Notes under the pieces: model-generated
Seen by the model: the letters and a program-made list of their open reading frames with translations, nothing else
Databases searched by the model: none
Told to the model about the DNA's origin: nothing
Translations under genes and position numbers: made by a program
Shown here: positions 55,101 through 64,000 of the stretch, piece after piece
Position numbering within the stretch: the first letter of the stretch is position 1
How the letters are laid out: every line of letters starts with the position of its first letter
Source: Sordaria brevicollis
Taxonomy: Eukaryota > Ascomycota > Sordariomycetes > Sordariales > Sordariaceae
Assembly: GCA_033439795.1 (NCBI GenBank)
Contig: JAUTDP010000001.1
Coordinates: 4,216,001 to 4,280,000 of the forward strand
Length of the DNA stretch: 64,000 bases
Direction of reading: 5' to 3'

Positions 55101-56144
55101 AAGTCAGGTTAAAGGAGATTAGCAATCTCGAAGCTACAGTGCAGCAGAGCAGTGCGCAAAAACTTGCCCTGCTAAGGAGGTGCAAGCTCGAGCAGATCCA
55201 GATTCCGCTCCAACAAGGCTCTCTCGACGCTATTCCAAACGAGGACGTGCTACTCCAGAAGGACCAAGACGCCATGGACATCGATGACGAGGACGAAAAC
55301 CAGGAAGCCGAGCTTCTCGAAGCCGCTATGGATGACTACGGCATCGAGATCAACTACGACAACCTTGACGAAGGCCTCCTCGAAGACGCTAACGACGAAA
55401 TCGAAGAGAAGCTGCAGGATAAGATCTCGGCCCTGACCGCCGAGATCGAGAAGCTCAACCCCAACATGCGCGCCATTGAGCGTCTCGAGTCCGTCAAATC
55501 CCGCCTCGAGTCCACAGAAAAGGACTTCGAGGACTCTCGCGCCGCCCTGAAAGCCGCCCGCGACGCCTTCAACGCTGTCAAAGACAAGCGCTTCGAGCTG
55601 TTCAATAAGGCCTTCACACACATCCAGGAACAAATTACGCACGTGTACAAGGACCTCACACGCTCCGACGCCTACCCTCTGGGTGGCCAAGCCTACCTCG
55701 ACATCGAGGAAGACACCGACACTCCTTACCTGTCAGGTATCAAATACCACGCCATGCCACCCCTGAAGCGATTCCGCGACATGGAACACCTGTCCGGAGG
55801 AGAAAAAACCATGGCAGCTTTGGCGTTGCTGTTTGCCATTCACAGCTACCAACCCTCGCCCTTCTTCGTGCTGGACGAGGTCGATGCCGCGCTCGACAAC
55901 GCGAACGTGGAGAAGATCAAGAAGTACATTCGCGAGCATGCGGGACCGGGAATGCAGTTTATTGTTATCTCTCTCAAAGCGGGCCTGTTCCAGGATAGTG
56001 AGAGTTTGGTGGGCGTTTATCGCGATCAGGACGTGAATAGCTCCAAGACGCTGACTTTGGATGTAAGTTTTTTCTGCCCCTTCGTACTGGTGAGGGATGG
56101 TTTACTAACATGGATTATGAAAATAGCTTCGCAAGTATAACTAG
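52147..56144 (+). CDS. smc1: Structural maintenance of chromosomes protein 1 (cohesin subunit)
   Basis: Four exons: 52147-52177, 52255-52348, 52414-56062 and 56127-56144, 1263 residues. Smc1 pairs with Smc3 and the kleisin Rad21/Scc1 to form the cohesin ring that holds sister chromatids. The N-terminal head has MGKLIRLELFNFKSYKG and Walker A GPNGSGKSN (33-41). Coiled coil flanks a hinge at about 540-690 (RGRVGDLCKPKQKKFDEAV, AGTMTGGRLPNEKGG). The C-terminal head has the signature HLSGGEK (1167-1173) and Walker B FFVLDEVDAALDNANV. The Smc1-type QYNDALEAENILIKARNFLVFQGDVE after Walker A distinguishes it from other SMCs. The head's last five residues (LRKYN) come from an 18-nt exon. An acidic segment (DAMDIDDEDENQEAE) near residue 1000 breaks the second coiled coil. 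Confidence 0.96.
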
Positions 56145-57011
56145 TCGTTGCCGGTTGAACCAGTTGAAGGAGTGGGTGTACCAAATGTCATCTTATGTCA
56201 ATAGGGGGTGTGGTTTTGTGCGTTACCAAAGCGAGAAAGAAATAAGGAGTTTTATGGAAAACGTTCTCAATCAATGAACCAGACGATAGTTTTAACTGCA
56301 CACTTGAAGTGATTTGGAGGACAGAGAGAAGAAGGCTTCCCTTCTTGTTTGTTTTAGAATCCCTTTGATTATATGATTCCCCTTTTCCCACCAACCCCAT
56401 CATTGTGAGGTATGCTTTTTTGGTAGTTTGACCTCGGTAGGTACTCTATAAGTCTATGTACAACCTGGCGGAAGATTTCGTTTCCCCTCTCTGAAAATTA
56501 TCATGATTTTCGTTCCTGATTTTCGTTCCTGATTTTCGTTCCTGTTAGAAAGAAAAGCAACCACCCTCACTGATGGCGTACCCTCCTAATTCTCGTTTGC
56601 TCGTTTTAATGCTTAAGCATTTCAGTTCCTTCCATCTTGATGGGGACCACCATGATAGTTCCAAACCCTCTCTGGCCCTTACTTTGCCTTTTGCTGTGCG
56701 TGATATACCCAATCTTCGTCTGGCGTAGTATCATACTGATCTTCTCGCTGCTTTCCCCATAGCCACGTTCTACCAGTGGTTTTGTGCTAGACCGGTCATG
56801 GTAGATTCCGATGAATGATGGCGGGATATCTTTTCTGCGTTTAAGCACCCGTTCCTCCAGTAAACGCCGCGGTCGAGGTGTGAGAAATATAGAGATAATC
56901 TTGCCGAGGCATTGTCGAAGATATGTCTTTTGTAGATTCCTTCGAAGCCTTCCATTTTCGCTCTTTGGCCTCATTTGAGAGTGTTCACCAGAGCTTGTTC
57001 GTGCCTGCTGC
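56145..57011. other. Convergent intergenic region, smc1 / TFIIE-alpha
   Basis: An 867-bp gap between two 3' ends. A triplicated 13-mer lies at 56505-56543 (separate entry). The minus ORF 56606-57052 overlaps the TFIIE-alpha 3' end in another frame and shows no domain, so it is not called. Confidence 0.4.
56505..56543. repeat. Three perfect tandem copies of GATTTTCGTTCCT
   Basis: The 13-bp unit occurs at 56505-56517, 56518-56530 and 56531-56543 with no mismatch, about 360 bp downstream of the smc1 stop. Perfect identity indicates a recent or polymorphic minisatellite. Confidence 0.9.
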
Positions 57012-58061
57012 TCACATGACATCCTCAAACTCGAGATCATCCTCCTCATCATCGCCGCCCTCCATCTTGAAACTCATTCCCATGGGCTCCTCATCCTTGA
57101 CACCAGAAGTATCGCCCTGAATCTCGATCTTGACCTTCTTAGCCGGATGCTCATCCGCCACCTCACCCTTTACCGTCGCATCAAGTAGTGACGAAGCAGC
57201 TGGGCCACTGGCTTTCGGGCCCGTCGTCGGCACCGAGCTAGACGTGATCCACTCCGGAAGCGCGTTCTGTCTCAGCAGCTCCTCCTGCCTCTTCCTCGCC
57301 GCCTCCGCCTGCTCCGCATCATCATCTCCCGTAGAGATAATAACCTGCATCGTCTTGGGTCCCGTATTCGCCAATCCCTTGACCGCACTGGGCTTGTTAA
57401 GGGCCGTATCCACAGGCACAGAGGGAGCCACCTCGTGCGTTTCGAGGCGCACAATCGGCCTCGCGTTCGCCAGCGCCAAATCAAAGTTGCACTCCGGAAT
57501 CACCACCTTGTCGACCTCCTGCAACATGTCCGTCATGAACTTGAACTGGTTGTTCATCCTCGACAGCTGCTGATGTCCGGGAGCCTCGCGCTCTTTGGCC
57601 TGCTCCAGCACCGAACCACATCGTTGGCAGGTGAATCCCCTTGCGGAAACCGAATCGAGAACTTCCATTTGGCTCCACTGCGCTTCACAGCCGACGCGCG
57701 GGCAGACGTACTCCTTGTTTTCCTCGGAGGGCTTGGCGATCCCTTGCATGTCCTTGTCGGTCTTGTACACGCGCCACTTGATGGCGTCGATGGTCTGGCG
57801 GTAGTCGATGTAGTAGTAGGTTTTGTTTTGGGGACGGGTTTTGCCTGCTTGGAGTTCGGGCCGTGTGTGCACAACCAAAAAGCGGGCGTCACGGAGACCG
57901 GCGCAGGCTTTGTGAAGGTCTTTGTTGCCGAGCTTCATCAGATGCCCGAGATCGTCGTCGCGGAGGCATGAGTGCTGCACGAGGGCGTCGATGATGAGGA
58001 TCTCTTGTGTGGAGTAGAAGGCGCGCATGACGCAGCGGATGAGGGTTTTGGCGATATCCAT
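57012..58061 (-). CDS. tfa1: Transcription initiation factor IIE subunit alpha
   Basis: An uninterrupted minus-strand ORF of 349 residues. TFIIE-alpha recruits and regulates TFIIH at RNA polymerase II promoters. The N-terminal winged-helix part (IRCVMRAFYSTQEILIIDAL, RDDDLGHLMKLGNKDLHKA) is followed by a zinc ribbon with Cys120, Cys125, Cys145 and Cys148, framed by EYVCPRVGC and FTCQRCGSVL. The C-terminal half is Ala/Lys-rich, then ends in an acidic tail (EGGDDEEDDLEFEDVM), as is standard for the subunit and used to bind TFIIH. The length is shorter than yeast Tfa1 but usual for filamentous fungi. The start MDIAKTLIRCV is the first ATG of the frame and matches the conserved beginning. Confidence 0.93.
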   Translation of the reverse strand: MDIAKTLIRCVMRAFYSTQEILIIDALVQHSCLRDDDLGHLMKLGNKDLHKACAGLRDARFLVVHTRPELQAGKTRPQNKTYYYIDYRQTIDAIKWRVYKTDKDMQGIAKPSEENKEYVCPRVGCEAQWSQMEVLDSVSARGFTCQRCGSVLEQAKEREAPGHQQLSRMNNQFKFMTDMLQEVDKVVIPECNFDLALANARPIVRLETHEVAPSVPVDTALNKPSAVKGLANTGPKTMQVIISTGDDDAEQAEAARKRQEELLRQNALPEWITSSSVPTTGPKASGPAASSLLDATVKGEVADEHPAKKVKIEIQGDTSGVKDEEPMGMSFKMEGGDDEEDDLEFEDVM

Positions 58062-59453
58062 TGTGGCGGTTGGGACCCGTTGCGGGTGCGCTCCTTGAGG
58101 TTCTGGTTTGTTGGTGTCTTTTCAGTTGGTGGTGTGATGCAGGCGTTAGTAGATGGATGGTGCGTTGCTGCCTGGTAATCGGTGATGGAGGAGTGCCCAG
58201 TGTGCGAGGGAACCCGCTGGTGATAATCAAAGGCTCGGCCGGCGGCGATGAGATGTACTGAGATTGGATGATGAGCGAAAATAAATGGTGCCCGTCCTAT
58301 AATGTCACTGTCTCGAAATGGAGGGTCCCAGACGTTGCGGGAAAGGAATCGAAGAAGGACCGAAGGGAGAGGATTGATATGATGCCGGTCCCAAGAAAAA
58401 AAGACTTGCAATTAAAGTCCGTTAAAGAAAGGCTGGCCGGTTGAGTAACCTCGATAAGGTATAATCGACCAAAAGTCATTCACAGGTTGAGGCGCCGTAG
58501 GCCTGGGGGCGCAAATGGATGACGCCGGTTGATGGTCAATCGAAGTGAAAGTCAAAGTGAGGTTGAGGTTGAAGGTTGCCAGTGAGGCGGTCTTGTTCCC
58601 GCTCTCTAACAGCGCCAAGCATTGCTAGTGGACGCTACGTACCGCAGCATCTGATGCCTGCTCCTATAACATGCGGATCGTCCCTGAAAAATGGATGTAT
58701 CTGCTTGTATGTTGGCTATAGCATCAAGGTAAGATGCGTGATTCGAGAACTTATTCTCAACCGGCAAGATAGCCCGACTTGCGAACGAAGGCTGTTGGAT
58801 TTCATAAATTATTCAAGGGTATGAGACTGGAGGCAAGGAGATCGTGTAAGATTTGTAAAATACGGTACTTGAAGCTTCTCGAGAAAGTCGGCGCATTGAC
58901 CACCTTGATTCAATGCTAAGCACAGTTCGCCAATCAGATGTGCATACGGAGTACCTCTGCCATTGTCACTGCACGCAAACGCTTGCATGCTTCAACTCGA
59001 GACTTGAACCAATCCATTTCGTCATGCCCGATTTCGAAGTCAACAACTAAAGCTCTGAATTGTCTCCCTCGCTGCAAAGACAATATACCTCCATCTGAAA
59101 CTGGGCTTCTACCGCTCGCTCAACCATTCTTGCTTCTTCTTTTGGCGATTAAAACTAATCTTCTCCTCATCCCATCTTGCAACTCTTCCGCATGGTTCAC
59201 CAAAGCACAGGTTGGGTGGATGTCACACATTGGTGAAGCCCTTCGACTACCGATATCGAACCTTACTCCTTCATTACCGTGCTATAAACCTTGGAGTTAA
59301 TTCGATTCCACCACTTTGTATCTTGACTTTTTGGATATCCGGTGTTTTGGATCTCAGCAATACAAGCCTTGGTCATTAGGGACGATTTGGACATCACCGT
59401 TCAGCGATGTCGAACTGGTTGGATACCGGAATCGTTGACACATTTTGGCCAAA
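58062..59453. promoter_or_regulatory. Divergent intergenic region, TFIIE-alpha / family X polymerase
   Basis: A 1.4-kb gap with two divergent promoters. It ends with a 16-codon upstream ORF that overlaps the polymerase start (separate entry). A 120-codon ORF (58938-59300) lacks features and is not called. Confidence 0.4.
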
Positions 59454-59457
59454 ATGA
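59407..59457 (+). promoter_or_regulatory. Upstream ORF overlapping the family X polymerase start codon (AUGA)
   Basis: ATG at 59407 opens a 16-codon frame whose TGA (59455-59457) overlaps the main ATG (59454-59456) as ATGA. If the mRNA starts upstream of 59407, ribosomes would have to leaky-scan or re-initiate, which would lower polymerase synthesis. Confidence 0.5.
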
Positions 59458-61289
59458 CGCTGAAATTCCCAGTCATTTTTCTTCTTCCCACCAATCTTGG
59501 GGTAGATGAGCTCCATGAGCTAGAGGAGCAAATACCAACACTCACATATGACATCAATGAGGCCGAAGTTGTCCTGGGAAAGGTACACAGGAAAGAACGG
59601 GCCCTATTCGAGCTTAGGAAACACAAGCTTGTGACAGAGGAGATATCAGCAGAGGAAGCAGACGAACCTACGTCTCCCAGTCCGAAGCGAAGGAGATTCC
59701 ACACACCGGCGGCTTCTGTCGTAACAGATGATTCAGACACCGCAACAGATGGCGAGTTTCATCCTCTCTTATCACAATCAACTCAATCTACTCTTAAAGA
59801 AGCCCCCACTATCGTCAAGGTGGTCAAGCTGGCTTGGTTTACAGAGTCTCTCAAAGCAGGGTTAGTTCTCCCAATAGACGACTATACCCTATACAGAGGC
59901 CGAAAACCAGGGAGCAAGCCCACGAAGCCGAAGCAAGTGGCACCAGCGACACCAGCAACACCAGCAAAGGCAGCGGATGTCATCAGGCGAGCTCTGGCAG
60001 ACCCCAAGCCCTCTTTTCATCATGGTTCACGGCCCGGATCTTCTCACAGCACCGCCAGTCACCACAGTCGGCGCGATCACTTTATCACAAAGGCTCCGGC
60101 ATTGCTTCACATGACCACATCAGAACACGAGGTCGAGCTACCTCCCATACCGGCCTACCTACATACCACATACGCATGCCAGCGTCCTGCTCCCATGCAT
60201 CCGCCCAACGAACCCTTCATCGAGGAGCTCATGAAAATTCGAACAGCCAGGACATTGCTAGGCGACAAGATCGGAGTGCGCGCCTACTCAAGCGCCATAG
60301 CCTCTCTTGCATCCTACCCGTATTCCCTCCAAAGTGCGTTTGAGGTAGCACGGCTACCAGGCTGCGGGCTCAAGATTGCCCAACTCTACCAAGAATTTCG
60401 CGAGCACGGCGAGCTGCAAGAGGCCAAGGAAGACGAATCCGACCCGCGCCTCGCGGTCCTAAAGCTCTTCTACGAGATCTGGGGCGTCGCCGAGACCACC
60501 GCGCGCGAGTTCTACAACAAAGGATGGCGCGACCTCGACGAAATTGTCGAGTACGGCTGGGACACCTTAACACGCGTGCAGCAGATTGGAGTCAAGTACT
60601 ATGACGAGTTCCTGCAGAAGATTCCTCGGGACGAGGTCGAGTCTATTTCGAATATCATTCTCGAGCACGCCAACAAGATCCACCCAGGGTTTCAGATGGT
60701 CATCGTGGGTGGTTACCGCCGCGGCAAGCAGGCGAGCGGCGACGTGGACGTTGTTTTGAGTCACCCGGATGAGGCCGCCACTAAGGGCTTTGTCGAGCAA
60801 ATCGTGGTGGCCCTGGAACAATCAAACTACATCACGCACACGCTGATCCTGAGCACCAAGAATACCGAGCGCGGGCAGGTACCGGTGGCTTGGAAGGGAA
60901 ACGAGAAAAAGGGAGGCACGGGGTTCGATACGCTGGATAAAGCGCTCGTAGTGTGGCAGGATCCGCACTGGACGACTGGAGAGAAAAAGAATCCGAATCC
61001 GCACAGGAGGGTGGATATCATCATCAGCCCGTGGAAGACAGCCGGGTGTGCGGTGCTGGGGTGGACGAGCGGTACGACGTTCCAGAGAGATCTCAGGAGG
61101 TATTGCAAGAAGGAGAGGTCGCTCAAGTTTGATAGCAGTGGCATCCGGAGTAGGGCTGATGGGACTTGGGTTGACTATGAGAGCGGGCCCGATGGTGAGC
61201 CGGCGCCGGATATGTTGACGGCGGAGAGGAGGGTGTTTGAAGGGTTGGAGCTGGAGTGGCGGCCGCCAGAGGAGAGGTGTACCGGCTGA
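59454..61289 (+). CDS. Family X DNA polymerase (Pol IV/lambda/mu-like) with N-terminal BRCT-like region
   Basis: A single exon, 611 residues. The N-terminal 120 residues (FPVIFLLPTNLGVDELHELE to KVVKLAWFTESLKAGLVLP) have the layout of a BRCT domain. A Pro/Ser/Lys-rich linker follows. The polymerase part has an 8-kDa-type domain (FIEELMKIRTARTLLGDKIG), HhH-type segments (ARLPGCGLKIAQLYQEF, LTRVQQIGVKYYDEFL) and the palm with Asp430 and Asp432 in GGYRRGKQASGDVDVVL and Asp521 in RRVDIIISP, so all three catalytic carboxylates are present. The end (SGIRSRADGTWVDYESG) is the usual family X C-terminus. Such enzymes fill gaps in base-excision and end-joining repair in the nucleus. BRCT plus palm suggests an NHEJ role, inferred from the family. 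Confidence 0.9.
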   Translation: MTLKFPVIFLLPTNLGVDELHELEEQIPTLTYDINEAEVVLGKVHRKERALFELRKHKLVTEEISAEEADEPTSPSPKRRRFHTPAASVVTDDSDTATDGEFHPLLSQSTQSTLKEAPTIVKVVKLAWFTESLKAGLVLPIDDYTLYRGRKPGSKPTKPKQVAPATPATPAKAADVIRRALADPKPSFHHGSRPGSSHSTASHHSRRDHFITKAPALLHMTTSEHEVELPPIPAYLHTTYACQRPAPMHPPNEPFIEELMKIRTARTLLGDKIGVRAYSSAIASLASYPYSLQSAFEVARLPGCGLKIAQLYQEFREHGELQEAKEDESDPRLAVLKLFYEIWGVAETTAREFYNKGWRDLDEIVEYGWDTLTRVQQIGVKYYDEFLQKIPRDEVESISNIILEHANKIHPGFQMVIVGGYRRGKQASGDVDVVLSHPDEAATKGFVEQIVVALEQSNYITHTLILSTKNTERGQVPVAWKGNEKKGGTGFDTLDKALVVWQDPHWTTGEKKNPNPHRRVDIIISPWKTAGCAVLGWTSGTTFQRDLRRYCKKERSLKFDSSGIRSRADGTWVDYESGPDGEPAPDMLTAERRVFEGLELEWRPPEERCTG

Positions 61290-62284
61290 TCGGTGTGGGG
61301 TCTTTGTCATTGTACAAGTTGATTGTATGAAGGTTATCTTCCGATCGAAAAGGTCCTCTGTTGCAGGGCTGAAATGATGCAATCCCTCTGACAGATTCCG
61401 CTATCCGGGATGGCTGGCTGTTGGATGGTTTGGCATCTGTGGCGCATCCGAGGATCTGGATGGCCCTGAAAGCGGCCGCTTCCCGCTCAAGATCCAGGGG
61501 AAAACAGAGATAGAGTGGTAGCGAGTAGCTGTTATGCAAGGCATGATGCTATTCTCAGATGCATCATCGCATGGCAAACATCAACCCGTCTTTGACTGCC
61601 TGGTGGGTGACTCGGTAGTCGCAACAGTGGTTGTAAAGAGTCCCTTCTATCAATGTTTAGGTCAAATATTGACATATAGACTTCGCCCACTCACTCTAAA
61701 GTAACACTGCGAAAGGATTATCATCGAAATCAAAGAAATATTCTCGGGGCAGCATTTAAACCGACCTCATACAGGAAACCCCAAAGTCAATCAGTCGGAG
61801 CAACCCAACTCCCATTGCACGGCTTGCACGGAATAATGCAACCAGAATCGCACCGTGTCCTTTCTGCCGCCGGGGTGATATAGAGCTCCGAGGTTACACA
61901 TGATTGGTCAATGGCTAGCGTTGGAAGCAGCTGGAAGTGGTTTTTACTCCACAGACGACCTCCTCTTTGATGAGGGGACTCGCGTGTTACGTGCGTGCGG
62001 ATACAAATGCGATCATTGTAGGACGACGTGCGGTTGACTTACTAATCAAGTCTACTAGGTATGAGTGAGTTTCATATTAAGGATAGAAAAGAGGTTGGGA
62101 GAAGTTTAACGTGGGAACAACCCGTTAAATATTCTGAACATATGTCGTGACTGCTTCGATCTTTCCTCTTTTTCTTCTGCTTCTGTGAACTATCTTTCCA
62201 AAGCACTTCTACTTACACGTCCTTGTCATCTCTCACAGCTCTATCACAACAAACCTTCAGCCTTGCAACATCAAAACAACCAAA
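61290..62284. promoter_or_regulatory. Intergenic region between family X polymerase and MAPEG gene
   Basis: A 995-bp gap between tandem genes. The last 150 bp (CTTTCCTCTTTTTCTTCTGCTTC and following) are a CT-rich leader of the MAPEG gene. I see no coding sequence or repeat of note. Confidence 0.4.
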
Positions 62285-62859
62285 ATGGCCATCATTGTGA
62301 CCCTCCCCGATGAGTACGGGTAGGTTAAGAATTCCTGATCCTCCTCTAATGATATTATACTAACATGTATACGACAGCTACGTCCTCCTAGCCACCGTCT
62401 CCACCTTCTTCGTCAACATCTTCCACTCCATCAACACCGGCAAGGCGCGCAAGGCTTCGGGCATTAAGTATCCTGCCGCTTATGCTTCTGAGGAGGTAGC
62501 TGCGAAGGATCCCAAGGCTTTTACTTTCAACTGCGGTAAGTTACTCATCCCTCCCTGTTTACCCCTCCTCCCATAATGGCCAAAAACGATACTGACACAA
62601 AAAAGCCCAACGCGCCCACGCCAACTTCACCGAGAACCTCACCCCGGCCATCGGCTCCATCTTGATCGCCGGCCTCAAGTACCCCGTCCTGGCTGGTGCC
62701 CTGGGCGGTCTGTGGAGCTTGAGCAGGGTGTTTTATGCCGTTGGGTATACCAAGAGTGGACCCCAGGGTCGCACCACGTTTGGCATTGTGAGCAGCTTGA
62801 GCCTGTTTGCGCTGAAGTTGACGGCTGCCTATACGGCGGTGCAGATGGCTTTTTACTAA
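62285..62859 (+). CDS. MAPEG-family membrane protein (microsomal glutathione S-transferase 3-like)
   Basis: Three exons: 62285-62319, 62378-62535 and 62606-62859, 148 residues. Splicing rebuilds LPDEYGYVLLATVSTFFVN and FTFNCAQRAHANFTEN, both conserved in MGST3-like proteins. Four membrane helices are seen. The RAHANFTENL motif after the first loop is the MAPEG glutathione-binding signature, and ALGGLWSLSRVFYAVGYT marks the third helix. The family conjugates glutathione or reduces lipid hydroperoxides in ER and mitochondrial outer membranes. A short KARKASGIKYPAAYA loop follows helix 1. The length matches fungal MGST3 homologs. Confidence 0.92.
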
Positions 62860-63207
62860 ACGAGGAAAAGTTGGGGGGGGCAGCGGGTAGAGGTAGTGTG
62901 GAGTAGATAAAACGTAGACGCTATGAAAAGCAACTGGAAAAGCAGTTTAGCCAGGAGGATGTGTGGTGTTCATTGATACGGTTGAGCATTTTATGTGTGT
63001 TGTTGGTCAAGTTTAAGCGGAGGAGCACCGTACTTTCGTGATTAGATTTATAGTCTATCGTTATGCAAATTCGTGGAAATGTAGGTAACAAGAAGGGGTA
63101 TACCAAAGCAAAGGTGTCGTCAAAAACCATATCGTGACAAGCACGGTTTCCCAACCGTTTCATTTCCGCCTTGTCTAGTTTCATCTCCGTCATCCCGTCG
63201 TCTAACA
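62860..63207. other. Convergent intergenic region, MAPEG gene / kelch gene
   Basis: About 350 bp between two 3' ends, with a G-run (62873-62880) just after the MAPEG stop. Nothing else is seen. Confidence 0.4.
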
Positions 63208-64000
63208 TCATGGCATCTCACTAACATTCCTCCTCTCCGGCATCTCGTGAACGACGTTATGCGGCGGAAGTTCATGGGCCTGTTGCTGCCCCTGGTATTG
63301 ATATCCATTCGCACCGTACCCGCCGTTTCCATAACCATCGGTGTATGGCGAGTGGTCACCACCGCCACCGGGGTATGGTGCGTAACCGCCTGGCTGCCAC
63401 TTGTTTTCTTGTACTGGCTGCTGTTGCTGTCCATACTGTGACTCTGGAGACTGTGGCTGTTGCCCTTGCTGGTACTCCTGTCCATTTGCGTCCTCCTCCT
63501 CCGTGAGTCCCTTCTTCTTGGTCCGTCGACGAGCGAGGAAATAACCAAGTGCTATTCCTGCGGTGATGGCTGCGACACCGCCTACCACGCCACCGGCAAT
63601 GGGACCCGCCTTGCTGCTGCTGCTTCCACCACTGTTGCCAGAGGAAGCCCCGTCTGTAGAAGATGGAAATGGCGAAGAGGAATCGGAGGGCGTCGGGGGT
63701 GAGGAGGCATCGCTGTTGTCGGTTTCTTTGAAGTTCTGGTTGGCGAAGACGGCCTCTAGTTGGCTGTTGGTGAAGCCTGATTCGGGTTTTCTGCCTCTGT
63801 TTGGTGGTGCAGGTTAGCGGTTTATTCTACTACTGTGGCTTGCTATCTCCGTGAGGGCTGTTTGCTAGAGAATCACTTACTTATCATTGTACCATTCCTG
63901 GATGGCAGAATTAGGCGTGTACGAGGTGCGATTGGCTTTGTAGGTGTCTGTGATCTTCAGCGTAGCCAGGTCGAACACGGCAATGCCTTGTGAAAAGGGG
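63208..64000 (-). CDS. Membrane-anchored kelch-repeat protein, C-terminal part
   Basis: The gene enters from the right edge on the minus strand: exon 64000-63881 (open), intron 63880-63797, exon 63796-63208. Visible residues begin PFSQGIAVFDLATLKITDTY and continue to NSAIQEWYNDKGRKPESGF, the end of the kelch domain of fungal secreted kelch proteins. A Ser/Pro-rich stalk (SSPPTPSDSSSPFPSS) leads to a Gly/Ala-rich transmembrane helix (IAGGVVGGVAAITAGIALGY) with the stop-transfer basic cluster ARRRTKKK. The cytosolic tail is Gln/Gly/Tyr-rich (QQGQQPQSPESQYGQQQQ, YGNGGYGANGYQYQGQQQ). The domain would face outside the cell. The splice rebuilds NDKGRKPES in frame. The function of this family is not established. 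Confidence 0.75.

Noticed and set aside
56606..57052. 148-codon minus-strand ORF overlapping the end of TFIIE-alpha
   Set aside because: It reads another frame of the TFIIE-alpha 3' end and the intergenic region, has no conserved features and no splice partner.
1..64000. Search for RIP-mutated repeats, CRISPR arrays, rRNA and transposase or reverse transcriptase ORFs
   Set aside because: No AT-rich TpA-heavy blocks, spaced repeats, rRNA-like sequence or transposon protein motifs were seen by eye; the inverted-repeat element is the only candidate mobile sequence.

Overview
This window is euchromatic DNA from a filamentous ascomycete, most likely a Sordariales species close to Neurospora or Sordaria. 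The evidence is as follows. Introns are short (mostly 50-90 nt), with GTRNGT donors, CTRAC branch points and YAG acceptors. Strongly expressed genes prefer C-ending codons. The proteins are fungal types such as CDC-7/SepH, Erg4, the V-ATPase c subunit and a Sac/hSac2 phosphatase. A stretch of CCCTAA repeats matches the TTAGGG telomere type. I assign 25 genes (two cut by the window ends), about one per 2.6 kb. I see no operons, CRISPR arrays, rRNA, convincing tRNA or transposon ORFs. Exon boundaries were worked out by hand from splice signals and reading-frame phase; nothing was aligned to a database.

Layout: 3-458 is the C-terminus of a Dsn1/Mis13-type kinetochore protein (+). Then come the SDH assembly factor Sdh5/SDHAF2 (-), the p24 cargo receptor Erv25 (-), the U1 snRNP protein U1-C (+), an HD-domain hydrolase (-), an alpha/beta hydrolase (+), a DUF218 protein (-) and dihydrofolate synthetase (-). 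A Sordariales-type hypothetical protein (+) with an internal tandem duplication follows. Next is the 6-kb septation kinase gene cdc-7 (+), then a four-TM protein (+), sterol C-24(28) reductase Erg4 (+), V-ATPase subunit c (-), Snu13 (+), a Sac-domain phosphoinositide phosphatase (+) and a Bmt6-type rRNA methyltransferase (-). After a 2.4-kb gap lie transketolase (+), a golgin-like coiled-coil protein (+), a C-terminally anchored unknown protein (+), glycerophosphocholine acyltransferase Gpc1 (-), cohesin Smc1 (+), TFIIE-alpha (-), a family X DNA polymerase (+), an MGST3-like MAPEG protein (+), and the C-terminus of a membrane-anchored kelch protein (-).

Most genes are unrelated housekeeping functions: chromosome segregation and cytokinesis (Dsn1, Smc1, CDC-7), splicing and transcription (U1-C, Snu13, TFIIE-alpha), membranes and lipids (Erv25, Erg4, Gpc1, Sac phosphatase, V-ATPase c), and metabolism (Sdh5, DHFS, transketolase). 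Gene order therefore gives little pathway information.

Three items deserve most attention. (1) A 363-bp element at 39167-39529 has 49-bp terminal inverted repeats (42/49 identical), a GC-rich hairpin and a degenerate telomere-repeat array, and lies 450 bp upstream of transketolase. (2) The cdc-7 frame carries an in-frame TAG at 22125-22127, yet coding-like sequence continues in the same frame to 22622. A 63-nt candidate intron removes the TAG and keeps the frame, so two C-termini are possible. (3) Two introns appear to be GC-AG (transketolase and the four-TM gene), and several genes contain coding exons of only 10-19 nt.
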